64,000 nt of DNA from an uncultured bacterium (GCA_949291115.1 CASETY010000003.1:52698-116697), one strand, 5' to 3'. Counted from the stretch's first letter, positions 43,122 through 52,834 are shown. The notes: generated from the sequence alone by a model not told the origin. Numbers and translations are program-made.

Positions 43122-43841
43122 TTAAGAGATCTCCTCAATATAATTTACATAATCTAAATTTTTTAAATTAGAAATAAACTGCACATGCGTAAACTTTTTA
43201 CGATCTGCTTTATAATAAAGATAAACAGTATAAACAGCTAAGCCAGAATCTTGATAAGCTTGGTTAGATTCAATTCTTTGAATAGAAACATTTTGCTTTC
43301 TAATTTGTAAAAGTAAACACTTTAAATCCTCAAAACCTTTAAGCTCAACGTGAATAGTAAAACTACGACTACGATCTTTAAAATAAGATTCAAAAGACTG
43401 TAAGATGGTTAAACAAATAAAAATAGCTATTCCCCCAAAAAGAGCCAAAGTATAAAAACCAATACCGATTGCAAGACCCATACATGCACATGCCCACATA
43501 CCAGCTGCAGTCGTTAAACCCCTTATTTGACTACGACTAGTAATCATAATCGTTCCAGCACCTAAAAAACCAATACCAGAAATAACCTGGGCACCTAAAC
43601 GAGCGGCATCGCCTGCATATTTTTCAGCTAAAAATTGATTTGTAATCATGGCGATAGTCGCCCCAATCGTAACCAAAATATAGGTTCTAAGTCCCGCCGC
43701 ATGATTACGAGCAGAACGTTCAATACCAATTAAAAAACTAAGTAAAATAGCTAATACTAATCTTAGTAATATAGAACCTATTGAAATACTACTAGACCAA
43801 TTACCTAAAAAACTCGCAATTGGATCAGCAATTGTTAACAT
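43122..43841 (-). CDS. MgtC/SapB family membrane protein inside the pyr operon
   Basis: A 239-residue protein with about five N-terminal transmembrane helices and a cytoplasmic C-terminal ACT-like domain. Conserved MgtC parts are LLSFLIGIERSARNHAAGLRT, GAQVISGIGFLGAGTI and GLTTAAGMWACACMGLAIG. MgtC in Salmonella interacts with the F-ATPase during Mg stress; the function of Bacillota homologues is less clear. AAGGAAG precedes ATG 43841 at a somewhat long spacing. It lies between pyrD and pyrF in the same orientation, an unusual place that puts it under the same promoter as UMP synthesis. Confidence 0.88.
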   Translation of the reverse strand: MLTIADPIASFLGNWSSSISIGSILLRLVLAILLSFLIGIERSARNHAAGLRTYILVTIGATIAMITNQFLAEKYAGDAARLGAQVISGIGFLGAGTIMITSRSQIRGLTTAAGMWACACMGLAIGIGFYTLALFGGIAIFICLTILQSFESYFKDRSRSFTIHVELKGFEDLKCLLLQIRKQNVSIQRIESNQAYQDSGLAVYTVYLYYKADRKKFTHVQFISNLKNLDYVNYIEEIS

Positions 43842-43893
43842 AAAATATCAACTTCCTTCATAAGATTATCTAAAAAATATTTTAACATATTTT

Positions 43894-44805
43894 TTACTTA
43901 TGAGCTAGTCCTATAATTGAATTTAAATCATTAATGTTATATTTAACCATCACTTTATCTAAATCAGCGATAATTTTTGGTAAACCTAATGGATCAACTA
44001 AATTTAAAGAACCTATTTCAACAAGTGATGCCCCCGCTAACATCATCTCAATAACATCGTTAGCACTACTAATACCACCCATACCAATAATTGGTATATT
44101 AACATTTTCATAAACATCATAAACCATTCTTAAAGCTACCGGATAAACACCAGGTCCACTATAGCCACCTTTTTTAACGGCTAAAATAGGCTTTTTGGTA
44201 TTTAAATCAACACGCATACCAACTAAGGTATTAATTAAACTAATCGCATCTGCCCCGGCTTTTTCGACTGCTTTTGCCATCTTAACAATGTCAGTAACAT
44301 TTGGTGATAGTTTAACAATTAAGGGCTTAGTTAAAACCTTTTTAACTTCTTTTACAAGCTTATATGCAACCTCTTCATCAAGACCAAATTGCATACCACC
44401 TTCTTTAACATTTGGACAACTAATATTAAGTTCAACCGCTAAAATATCTTCTACATCATTACATTTTTCACAAGTTTTAAGATAATCTTCAAAAGAGTGA
44501 CCACCAACATTGATAATAACTTTATCATTATATACTTTTTTTAACTTAACTAATTCTTCATTAATAACTTTATCAATACCAGGATTTTGAAGACCAATCG
44601 AATTTAAAAGGCCATTAGGACAATCGGCAATTCTTGGTAAAGGATTACCAAAGCGTTCTTCTAAGGTTGTCCCTTTTAATACAATAGAACCTAAAATATT
44701 TAAATCATAATAATTAGAAAATTCATAGCCAAAACCAAAAGTTCCTGAGGCAGGCATAATAGGATTTTTAAATGTGTGATTAAATAATTTAATTTCTTTA
44801 TTCAT
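43894..44805 (-). CDS. pyrD: Dihydroorotate dehydrogenase, class 1B catalytic subunit
   Basis: A 303-residue FMN enzyme. PASGTFGFGYE at the start, NSIGLQNPGI, the active-site Cys in NISCPNVKEGG (class 1), and the FMN phosphate region GMGGISSANDVIEMMLAGAS are all present. Pairing with pyrK makes it the NAD-linked class 1B type. GAGGTAATTT precedes ATG 44805, overlapping the pyrK end by 8 bases. Confidence 0.96.
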   Translation of the reverse strand: MNKEIKLFNHTFKNPIMPASGTFGFGYEFSNYYDLNILGSIVLKGTTLEERFGNPLPRIADCPNGLLNSIGLQNPGIDKVINEELVKLKKVYNDKVIINVGGHSFEDYLKTCEKCNDVEDILAVELNISCPNVKEGGMQFGLDEEVAYKLVKEVKKVLTKPLIVKLSPNVTDIVKMAKAVEKAGADAISLINTLVGMRVDLNTKKPILAVKKGGYSGPGVYPVALRMVYDVYENVNIPIIGMGGISSANDVIEMMLAGASLVEIGSLNLVDPLGLPKIIADLDKVMVKYNINDLNSIIGLAHK

Positions 44806-45523
44806 AAATTACCTCACTAGCTAAGAAAACCGGTCCTTCTTTACAAACACGTTTATAACCTTTAGTTGTTTTAATTGAACAACCCATACAAGCTCCAAAA
44901 CCACAGCCCATTCTAGCCTCTAGGGATAAATAACCTTGTTTGCTTATCATTGCTAAGTTCTTAAGCATAATATTTGGCCCACATGCATAATAATAATCAT
45001 GGTCAATTTCATTTTCTTTTAAATAATTGACAGGATTACCTTTATAACCACTACTACCATCATCAGTTACTAATATTAAATTAGTATGTTCTTTAAAAAA
45101 GTCTAACATAACAAAATTATCCATGGTTCTATCACCATAAATTAAAGTGGGTTTAATATTTAATTTATTAAATTCTTTAACTAAGTAATAGAAAGGAGCA
45201 ACCCCCAAAGCCCCCGCAATTAACAAAGGCTTCTTACTAAATTCTGTAAAACCATGACCAAGTTCAACTAAAGCATTTATTTTTGTATTAGGTTTAATAT
45301 CTTTCATTAAATTAGTTCCTTCACCTACTACTTTATACAAAATACTTACTTCATCTTCTTTTGAATCAAATATAGAAAAAGGTCTACGTAAATATAAATT
45401 ATCTAGTTTTAAATTAATAAATGAGCCACATTCTAATTTATTTAAATCTCCTTTTAAAGTCATTAAATAAACGTCTTTATTAACAAAATCATTACTTACA
45501 ACTTCTAAACATACTTCTTTCAT
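44798..45523 (-). CDS. pyrK: Dihydroorotate dehydrogenase electron transfer subunit
   Basis: A 241-residue ferredoxin-reductase-like protein passing electrons from PyrD to NAD. The FAD motif is LRRPFSIFD, the NAD-binding part LIAGALGVAPFYYLVKE, and the C-terminal [2Fe-2S] ligands are Cys in CGFGACMGCSIKTT and RVCKEGPVF. I start at ATG 45523, where GGTGAATAAG stands in front; the upstream ATG lies within the end of carB. Confidence 0.96.
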   Translation of the reverse strand: MKEVCLEVVSNDFVNKDVYLMTLKGDLNKLECGSFINLKLDNLYLRRPFSIFDSKEDEVSILYKVVGEGTNLMKDIKPNTKINALVELGHGFTEFSKKPLLIAGALGVAPFYYLVKEFNKLNIKPTLIYGDRTMDNFVMLDFFKEHTNLILVTDDGSSGYKGNPVNYLKENEIDHDYYYACGPNIMLKNLAMISKQGYLSLEARMGCGFGACMGCSIKTTKGYKRVCKEGPVFLASEVIYE

Positions 45524-45524
45524 C

Positions 45525-48500
45525 TTATTCACCATCAATAGTTGAAACACTTAAAGTAGTTTCTTCTAATACATTTAATAATACATTAACTGTATCTAAA
45601 CAAGTAAAGACAGGTACATTATTATCAATTGCACATCTTCTAATTAAAGCACCATCTTTATGATTAGAAGTAATACTTAAATTAACTGTGTTAATAACAT
45701 AAGTAATAAAGCCTTTACGTAAATAATTTAAAATATCTTCGCTACCTTCACTAATCTTCTTTAAGACTCTCGTTCTTATTCCTCTTTGTTTTAAGAAAGT
45801 AGCTGTTCCCTTAGTAGCCACAATATTAAAACCTAAATCATAAAAACGTTTAATTTGGACTAAGGCTTCTTCTTTGTCATGATCAGCAATTGTCGCAAAA
45901 ACAGTTCCATAATTGCTTACACGCATCCCAGAGGCTTTAAGCGACTTAAATAAAGCTCTATTAAGCGACTTATCATAGCCAATAGCTTCTCCTGTTGATT
46001 TCATTTCTGGAGATAAAACCGCATCTAAGCCGGTAATTTTAGTATAACTAAAGGTTGGTGATTTTACATACCAACGATTTTTACGTGGATAAACGCCTAC
46101 ATAACCTAGTTCTTTTAAACTATGGCCAAGCATTACTTTCATCGCGATATTTGCAATAGGAACATTAGTAGATTTAGCTAAGAAAGGAACTGTTCTTGAT
46201 GAACGAGGATTTACTTCAATAATATAAACATTTTCATCCTTATCAACAATAAATTGAATATTAAATAAACCAATTAACTTTAAATTGATACCTATTTTCT
46301 TAGTATAATCATATATTTTTTCTAATACTTTTTCATTTAAAGAATAAGATGGATATACACTCATTGAATCGCCACTATGAACACCCGTTTTTTCAATATG
46401 TTCCATAACACCAGGAATGAAAATATCAACGCCATCTGTAATCGCATCTACTTCACATTCTTGTCCACTAACATATTTATCAACTAAAACAGGTACACTA
46501 CTATCATAATCTAAAGCCTCTTTAATAAAAGCTCTCAAAGAAGCTTCATCATATACAATATGCATCATTCTACCACCTAAAACAAATGATGGTCTAACTA
46601 AAACAGGGTAACCAATGCGATTAGCTTCTAAAATACCTTCTTCAATTGATAATACACCTCTACCTTTAGGCATTGGAATATTTAATTTATTCATTAAAAC
46701 TTCAAATTTTTCTCTATCTTCAGCATCATCAATAGCCTTAGCTGAAGCCCCAATAATATTTATACCACTATTAGAAAGTTTATTAGCTAAATTAATAGCT
46801 GTTTGCCCACCTAAAGCCACAACAACACCTTTAGGTTTTTCAAAATCAATAATATTCATTACATCTTCATAACATAATGGCTCAAAATATAATTTATCTG
46901 ATAAAGTATAATCAGTAGAAACAGTTTCCGGATTATTGTTTATAACAACCGCTTCATAACCTTCTTCAATAATCGCCCAAATAGCGTGAACTGTTGAATA
47001 ATCAAATTCAACACCTTGACCAATTCTTATTGGCCCTGAACCTAAAACAACAATTTTTTCTTTATTAGAACGAATACTTTCTTGTTCATGTTCATAAGTA
47101 CTATAAAAATAAGGAATATAGCTTTTAAATTCAGAAGCACAAGTATCAATCATTTTATAAACTGGCATAATATCATTTTCTTTACGATACTTAAATAATT
47201 CTTCTTCTGATAAATTAAATACTTTAGCTAAATATTTATCACTAAAACCATAACGTTTAGCTTTATAAATAACTTCCTTACTAAGTTTAGCTTTCTTAAA
47301 TTCTCTTTCTAATTCAATAATATGTTTAATCTTATCTAAAAATAAACGATCTATTTTTGTTAATTGATTTAATTCATCAATCGTAATATCTCTTCTTAAA
47401 GCTTCAGCTATCGCAAAGATTCTTTCATCTGTTTCTAAATTAATAAACGCTAATAATTCTTTATTATTTAATTGTTCTAACTTTGGTAAATATAGATGAT
47501 CTACTTTATTTTCTAAAGAGCGAACAGCTTTTAGCAAAGATTCTTCAATTGTTCTACCAATCGCCATAACTTCGCCAGTTGCCTTCATTTGGGTTGATAA
47601 ATGACGATTAGCCGTTTGGAATTTATCAAAAGGAAAACGCGGAATTTTCGTTACCACATAATCTAAAGTTGGTTCAAAAGAAGCTTTAGTATTCGCAATA
47701 TCAATTTCATTTAGTAACATCCCACAAGCGATTTTCGCAGACACCCTAGCGATTGGATAACCAGAAGCTTTAGAGGCGAGAGCACTAGATCGACTAACTC
47801 TTGGATTTACTTCAATTACATAATATTCAAAGGAATAAGGATCTAATGAAAATTGGACATTACAACCACCTTCAATTTTTAAGGCTCTAATAATCTTTAA
47901 AGCACTATTTCTTAACATTTGATATTCTTTATTAGTTAAAGTTTGCGAAGGAGCCACTACGATACTATCACCTGTATGAATACCAACTGGATCAACATTT
48001 TCCATATTACATACAACAATCGCAGTATCATTTTTATCTCTTAAAACCTCATATTCAATTTCTTTAAAACCTTTAATTGATTTTTCAACTAGAACTTCTG
48101 AAACTGGTGATAATTTTAAAGCATTTTTAGCTAATTCTTCAATTTCATCTTCATTATTCGCAAAACCACCACCAGTACCACCCAATGTGAAAGCTGGTCT
48201 TAAAATAACAGGATAACCAATTTTTAAAGCCGCTTCTTTTACTTCACTTACACTTTTACAATTAACACTTTCTAAAATTGGTTCGTTAATTTTTAAGCAA
48301 AGTTCTCTAAACGCTTCTCTATCTTCAGCTTGATGAATAGCTTCATAAGAAGTGCCTAACAATTCAACTTGACATTCTTCTAAAATACCTTTTTTATAAA
48401 GTTGCATACCTAAGTTTAAACCAGTTTGCCCACCGATTGAACAAATTAAGCCATCAGGCCTTTCATGACGAATAATTTTAGCGACATATTCTAAATCAAG

Positions 48501-48704
48501 TGGTTCCATATAAACTTTATCCGCTATTTTAGTATCAGTCATAATAGTTGCTGGATTTGAGTTTACTAAAATTACTTGATAACCTTCTTCTTTTAAAGCT
48601 AGACATGCTTGCGTACCAGCATAATCAAATTCGGCAGCTTGGCCTATTACAATAGGTCCACTACCAATTACCATAATTTTTTTAAGATCATTACGCTTTG
48701 GCAT
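45525..48704 (-). CDS. carB: Carbamoyl phosphate synthase large subunit
   Basis: A 1059-residue enzyme with two homologous ATP-grasp halves. The first starts VIGSGPIVIGQAAEFDYAG, the second VLGSGPIRIGQGVEFDYST; each has a grasp motif (TLGGTGGG in the first; VLGGRMM in the second) and NPR metal sites. The C-terminal MGS-like regulatory domain (about 930-1059) binds allosteric effectors. AGGAGG in the end of carA precedes ATG 48704 (14-base overlap). Whether it also feeds arginine synthesis cannot be seen here. Confidence 0.97.
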   Translation of the reverse strand: MPKRNDLKKIMVIGSGPIVIGQAAEFDYAGTQACLALKEEGYQVILVNSNPATIMTDTKIADKVYMEPLDLEYVAKIIRHERPDGLICSIGGQTGLNLGMQLYKKGILEECQVELLGTSYEAIHQAEDREAFRELCLKINEPILESVNCKSVSEVKEAALKIGYPVILRPAFTLGGTGGGFANNEDEIEELAKNALKLSPVSEVLVEKSIKGFKEIEYEVLRDKNDTAIVVCNMENVDPVGIHTGDSIVVAPSQTLTNKEYQMLRNSALKIIRALKIEGGCNVQFSLDPYSFEYYVIEVNPRVSRSSALASKASGYPIARVSAKIACGMLLNEIDIANTKASFEPTLDYVVTKIPRFPFDKFQTANRHLSTQMKATGEVMAIGRTIEESLLKAVRSLENKVDHLYLPKLEQLNNKELLAFINLETDERIFAIAEALRRDITIDELNQLTKIDRLFLDKIKHIIELEREFKKAKLSKEVIYKAKRYGFSDKYLAKVFNLSEEELFKYRKENDIMPVYKMIDTCASEFKSYIPYFYSTYEHEQESIRSNKEKIVVLGSGPIRIGQGVEFDYSTVHAIWAIIEEGYEAVVINNNPETVSTDYTLSDKLYFEPLCYEDVMNIIDFEKPKGVVVALGGQTAINLANKLSNSGINIIGASAKAIDDAEDREKFEVLMNKLNIPMPKGRGVLSIEEGILEANRIGYPVLVRPSFVLGGRMMHIVYDEASLRAFIKEALDYDSSVPVLVDKYVSGQECEVDAITDGVDIFIPGVMEHIEKTGVHSGDSMSVYPSYSLNEKVLEKIYDYTKKIGINLKLIGLFNIQFIVDKDENVYIIEVNPRSSRTVPFLAKSTNVPIANIAMKVMLGHSLKELGYVGVYPRKNRWYVKSPTFSYTKITGLDAVLSPEMKSTGEAIGYDKSLNRALFKSLKASGMRVSNYGTVFATIADHDKEEALVQIKRFYDLGFNIVATKGTATFLKQRGIRTRVLKKISEGSEDILNYLRKGFITYVINTVNLSITSNHKDGALIRRCAIDNNVPVFTCLDTVNVLLNVLEETTLSVSTIDGE

Positions 48705-49782
48705 TTGCTTTAGCCTCCTTTAAAAGTTTTTCAAAACGATTAAATAAATAAGTTGAATCTTCAGGACCTGCCGCTGATTCAGGGTGATATTGAACACTTA
48801 TTACTTTATTTATTTCATCTTTCATTCCTTCTGCTTCATTGTCAATTAAATTAACATGCGTTAATTTTAAGCCTGTATTTAAAAGCGAGTTTTTATCAAT
48901 AGCATAAGAATGATTTTGACTAGTTATTTCTACTTTATTAGTTTCTAAATCTAAAACTGGATGATTAGCGCCTCTATGACCAAACTTCATTTTATAAGTG
49001 CTAGCTCCATAAGCAAGACCTATAATTTGATGGCCTAAACAAATACCTAAAATAGGTAATTTACCTTTAGCCTCTTTTACTAAATTAATAACTTGTTTAA
49101 CATTAGTTGGATCACCAGGTCCATTTGATAAAAATAGTCCATCAGGATGATATTTCATAATTTCCTTAAATGAAGTATTATAAGGCACAACTATAACATT
49201 AGCCTTTAATTCATTGAGCTTACGAATAATATTTAACTTACAACCACAATCAACACAAACAACATTGTATAAAGGATTACGTGTTCGTGAATACCACACT
49301 CTTTTTGAAGAAACTTTTTCTACTTGATTAATTGGATATTTATAGTTATTTAACTCTTCTAAGCACTTTTCTAAAGGCTTATCAACATTGGTGATAATTG
49401 CCTTCATAGAGCCATAATCACGAATTATTCTAACAAGCTCGCGCGTATCAATTTCCGAGATTCCTACAACACCATTTTCTTCCATGGCATCACCTAAAGT
49501 CCTAGTATAACGAAAGTTAGATGGTAAATCATTATATTCTCTTACCACAAAGCCTGACATATAAATATTTTTAGATTCATAATCATCATCAGTTAAACCA
49601 TAATTGCCAATTAAAGGATATGACATAACGACAATCTGATCACAATAAGAGGGGTCAGATAATATTTCTTGATAACCTACCATTGAAGTGTTAAAAACAA
49701 TTTCAGCAATCTTTTCTTTTTTAGATCCAAAACCTTCACCATAAAAAGTCATTCCATTTTCTAAAACCAGTTTTCTTTTCAT
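48691..49782 (-). CDS. carA: Carbamoyl phosphate synthase small subunit
   Basis: A 363-residue glutamine amidotransferase subunit. The N-terminal domain has GEGFG and VFNTSMVGYQEILSDPSY; the catalytic Cys is in GICLGHQIIGLAYG, with His/Glu in VQYHPESAAGPED. I start at ATG 49782, which overlaps the pyrC stop as ATGA and has AGGTG before it; an upstream GTG would place the start inside that site. Confidence 0.97.
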   Translation of the reverse strand: MKRKLVLENGMTFYGEGFGSKKEKIAEIVFNTSMVGYQEILSDPSYCDQIVVMSYPLIGNYGLTDDDYESKNIYMSGFVVREYNDLPSNFRYTRTLGDAMEENGVVGISEIDTRELVRIIRDYGSMKAIITNVDKPLEKCLEELNNYKYPINQVEKVSSKRVWYSRTRNPLYNVVCVDCGCKLNIIRKLNELKANVIVVPYNTSFKEIMKYHPDGLFLSNGPGDPTNVKQVINLVKEAKGKLPILGICLGHQIIGLAYGASTYKMKFGHRGANHPVLDLETNKVEITSQNHSYAIDKNSLLNTGLKLTHVNLIDNEAEGMKDEINKVISVQYHPESAAGPEDSTYLFNRFEKLLKEAKANAKA

Positions 49783-50978
49783 TTTTGACACCTATAAACC
49801 AATTTTCCTTTCACAAAAGTATAACGCATATAACCATATAAATCATAACCAATAAATGGTGTGTTATATCCTTTAGATAAAATCTCATCTAAACTATATT
49901 TATGATGATTTTTTAAATCCATAACACAAATATCAGCTACTTCTCCTACATTTAAACTAGTAGGTTTTAAATTCATTAGTTTACGAGGATTATGAATTAA
50001 CCAATTAGTCATATCACTTAAAGTAGCTTTATTTGTTCTTACTAAATAAGTATAAACAAGTGGGACCGTTGTTTCTAAACCAATAATGCCATTTAAAGCT
50101 TTATTATATTCACAATTCTTTTCTTCTTTACTATGCGGAGCATGATCACTAGCAATAATTGAAGCGGTTCCTTCTAATAAAGCCTTAATTGTTTCTTCTT
50201 GATCTTCTTTACTTCTTAAAGGCGGATTCATTTTAAAATTAGGATTATTAATCATTGTTTCATTTAAGAATAAATGATGAGGTGTTACTTCACAAGTAAC
50301 ACTAGCTCCCTTTAATTTAGCTTCCTTTACAAATGAAAAAGATTCTTTTGTTGATAAATGACAAAAGTGATATTTTACCTTGGTAGCTAAAGCTACCTTG
50401 ACTTCTTCCTTAACCGCCAAATATTCTCCTTCTGGTTTTGTCTTATAAATATTATTTTCGGCATGAGATACTAACACCTTATCATTAGCTTTAAATTTTA
50501 AAGCTGCTTTTGTTAATAAGTCATAATCATTAATCCCAACCCCATCATCACTAAAAGCTAATACTTTAGGACTTAGTTCATCAATATCACTTAATTCTTT
50601 TCCTTCTTCTTTTTTAGTAATAGAAGCATAAGGATAAACATTAACTAAAGCATCTTTTTTTATTAGCTCTTCTTCAACTTTTAAATTAATTAAACTATCA
50701 GGTGTAGGCTTTAAATTAGGCATCGCAAAAATAGTGGTAAAACCACCTTTAGCTGCACTTAAAGTACCTGTTCTAATTGTTTCTTTATAAGAATAGCCAG
50801 GTTCTCTTAAATGAACATGAATGTCAACAAAGCCAGGACTTACTAAACAGTCGGTGGCATCATATTCTTCTTCTACCAAATAGTCTGGTTTTTCTACTAT
50901 TAAACCATTATCAATATAGATATCTTTTTTAACTAATTCATTATTTTCTAATATAAAACCATTTTTAATAACTATCAT
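49779..50978 (-). CDS. pyrC: Dihydroorotase (class I)
   Basis: A 399-residue zinc amidohydrolase closing carbamoyl-aspartate to dihydroorotate. Metal ligands are in DIHVHLREPG, the histidines of SHAEN and FCHLSTKES, and the Asp of IASDHAPHSKEEK; MPNLKPTPDS is also typical. The stop is TGA, evidence that UGA is not a sense codon here. It starts within the pyrB stop (TAATG). Confidence 0.97.
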   Translation of the reverse strand: MIVIKNGFILENNELVKKDIYIDNGLIVEKPDYLVEEEYDATDCLVSPGFVDIHVHLREPGYSYKETIRTGTLSAAKGGFTTIFAMPNLKPTPDSLINLKVEEELIKKDALVNVYPYASITKKEEGKELSDIDELSPKVLAFSDDGVGINDYDLLTKAALKFKANDKVLVSHAENNIYKTKPEGEYLAVKEEVKVALATKVKYHFCHLSTKESFSFVKEAKLKGASVTCEVTPHHLFLNETMINNPNFKMNPPLRSKEDQEETIKALLEGTASIIASDHAPHSKEEKNCEYNKALNGIIGLETTVPLVYTYLVRTNKATLSDMTNWLIHNPRKLMNLKPTSLNVGEVADICVMDLKNHHKYSLDEILSKGYNTPFIGYDLYGYMRYTFVKGKLVYRCQK

Positions 50979-51853
50979 TATAAATCACCATCTAATACCA
51001 TACTAATAACTGCCATTCTTACATAAACACCATTAGTCATTTGTTTAAAAATGCGGCTCTTTTTAGCCTCCACTAAACTAGAATCTATCTCAATTCCTCT
51101 ATTAACAGGTGCTGGATGCATAATAATAGTATTATCTTTTAACATTTCATATCTTTCTAAAGTTAAACCATAATTCTTATGATATTCTTCTTTAGTTATA
51201 CTCATTTTTTCTAAATGACGTTCAAATTGCACTCTTAATAACATAATAATATCACAAGTTTTACAAGCTTCATCTAAGCTAATATATTTAGCACTATGAT
51301 CATTATATTCCTCTGGACCAGAAATATAAGTTTCCATACCTAATCTTTCCATAATTTCAATATTACCGTGGGCTACTCTTGAATGGCTAATATCACCAAC
51401 AATCGCAATCTTTAAACCCTCAAAATGACCAAATTCTTCATAAATAGTCATTAAATCTAATAAATTTTGAGTTGGATGATTACTAGCACCATCACCACCA
51501 TTAAAAATCGGCATGTTAATATTTTCTAATTCCTTAAAATATTCATCTTGTGAATGTCTAATTACAACCCCATCTAAACCGAGCGCTTCAAATGTTTTTA
51601 CTGTATCATATAATGACTCACCTTTATTAATTGAAGATGATGAAGCATTAAATGATAAAACATTAATACCTAAGTTTAACATCGCAGTTTGAAAAGAATA
51701 TTGAGTGCGTGTTGAATTTTCAAAAAAAAGGGTGGCCATCTTCTTACCTGAATAGGTTTTGGTGGCACCACCCTTTAATTTAAGCGCATATTCAATAATT
51801 TCTTTGATTTTCGTTGTACTTAGATTCTTTAAAGTTAATAAGCCTTTCATCAT
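50978..51853 (-). CDS. pyrB: Aspartate carbamoyltransferase catalytic subunit
   Basis: A 291-residue enzyme joining carbamoyl phosphate and aspartate, the committed step. The carbamoyl phosphate loop is NSTRTQYSFQ, GDGASNHPTQNLLDL holds the second site and HPAPVNRGIEID is near the C-terminus. No PyrI regulatory subunit is present, so regulation is likely through the leader RNA. GAGAGG precedes two consecutive ATG codons; the start could be at 51853 or 51850. It is the first gene of the nine-gene operon. Confidence 0.96.
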   Translation of the reverse strand: MMKGLLTLKNLSTTKIKEIIEYALKLKGGATKTYSGKKMATLFFENSTRTQYSFQTAMLNLGINVLSFNASSSSINKGESLYDTVKTFEALGLDGVVIRHSQDEYFKELENINMPIFNGGDGASNHPTQNLLDLMTIYEEFGHFEGLKIAIVGDISHSRVAHGNIEIMERLGMETYISGPEEYNDHSAKYISLDEACKTCDIIMLLRVQFERHLEKMSITKEEYHKNYGLTLERYEMLKDNTIIMHPAPVNRGIEIDSSLVEAKKSRIFKQMTNGVYVRMAVISMVLDGDL

Positions 51854-51949
51854 AGTACCTCTCTTTCAAGAAAAAAACCTTCTAGCCTAAAAGACTAGAA
51901 GGAAGTGTAATACAAACAAAAAGTCTTTTAGACACTTTTTTCTTGTTTT
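51854..51949 (-). promoter_or_regulatory. Attenuator-like leader of the pyrimidine operon
   Basis: The minus-strand leader contains an early hairpin (GUCU-AAA-AGAC flanked by A5/U5) followed by a U-rich tract, then a strong terminator: 51878-51902 (CCTTCTAGTC... GGCTAGAAGG) with seven U's. The early element GUCUAAAAGAC can instead pair with GUCUUUUAGGC inside the terminator, and the first bases CAAGAAAAAA can pair with UUUUUUCUUG just after it. So two exclusive folds exist, as in attenuators. I do not see the conserved PyrR-binding loop, so the signal (UTP-sensitive pausing, PyrR or other) is open. Confidence 0.7.
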
Positions 51950-51951
51950 AT

Positions 51952-51980
51952 ATATTAGCATAACTAATAAACTTTTACAA
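51952..51980 (-). promoter_or_regulatory. Promoter of the pyrimidine operon
   Basis: On the minus strand TTGTAA (51975-51980), a 17-base spacer ending TGC, and TAATAT (51952-51957), an extended -10 promoter. Transcription would begin near 51944. Confidence 0.7.
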
Positions 51981-52212
51981 GCAAAAAAATCATACTTTTT
52001 AAGTAAAAACGCTTCTAATTAATCACTGCTTTTCTTTAAATAAAATTAACTATTTATAATGCAATATAATTAGCTATAAAATCTTAATTAAAATGATATC
52101 TCACAATTATTTATATATCATATTTTCAAAACCACCATAAGAATAATCACCTTATTTTTCGTATTAAGAAGTATTTTTAATTATTACATAATAATTAAAC
52201 CGAGATTTTGTT
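51981..52212. other. AT-rich gene-free stretch
   Basis: No gene or clear regulatory site seen. It is the divergent intergenic region between the pyr promoter and the TIR pseudogene. Confidence 0.6.
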
Positions 52213-52743
52213 ATGAAAAAATATGATGTTTTTATTTCTCATAAATCACAAGACAAAAATTCTTTAACCAAAATTGAAAGATTTTTGACTCAGAATAACA
52301 TCACATGGTAGAGTGATTCAAAATTACAACCTGATCTCGATTGGACAAAGCAAATTGACCAAGCTATTTCTAAAGAAGAATATTTAAATATTTATGATGA
52401 CTTTGGTAAATTAAAAGAAAAAGAGATTGTTTATTATGACCGTTCTTCTTCAAAAAAGCCAATATCTAAAAGAGGTGCCTTAGCTTATATGGAACACCTT
52501 AGATGGAACGCTTTTATGATAACTTATGGTTACATTCCAATGGAAAAAGCATTAATTAGAGTAGATGTTGTTGATGGAAAGATAAAACTTTATAAAAATG
52601 ATGTAACTAAAAGACTACATGCTTGTATAACAACTGATGAAGGCTTAGAAGAATATTTTAAATTTATGAGTAATTTAATAGTTAAACATACTAATAAAAC
52701 TTATGAAGAAGCCTTTAAAATAGTTGAAAATAAAAGATTATGA
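52213..52743 (+). pseudogene. TIR-domain protein with in-frame TAG and probable internal deletion
   Basis: From ATG 52213 the frame reads MKKYDVFISHKSQDKNSLTK, the first strand and helix of a TIR domain, reaches NNITW and then TAG (52309-52311), and continues in the same frame SDSKLQPDLDWTKQIDQAI, the next conserved TIR portion. The rest of the TIR domain is missing; the frame then gives YYDRSSS and MEHLRWNAFMITYGYIP, which resembles the RyR-like domain found C-terminal in some bacterial TIR effectors. The open 3' part from Met 52489 (84 aa) alone has no ribosome-binding site. TIR proteins of this kind are NAD-consuming or signalling parts of antiphage systems; this one looks inactivated. No partner gene is present beside it. 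Confidence 0.65.
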
Positions 52744-52834
52744 TACAGCTTTTTTATAAAATAAATTGTTTTTTTTGTTTACTTTTTGAGTTATTAGAAC
52801 TATAATAATTTTATAGAAAGAAAAGGTGATTTTT

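Noticed and set aside
49779..49781. UGA read as tryptophan, as in Mycoplasma
   Set aside because: UGA ends pyrC, thyA, the DEAD helicase gene and others at neat ATGA overlaps, and tryptophans are TGG.
51896..51963. A leader peptide starting ATGCTA in the pyr leader
   Set aside because: Its ATG lies inside the promoter -10 region, so it would not be in the transcript; only the later GTG frame remains possible and its ribosome-binding site is weak.
52309..52311. Readthrough or recoding of TAG in the TIR gene
   Set aside because: I saw no recoding signal in the sequence, and the TIR domain also lacks its second half, so decay is simpler.
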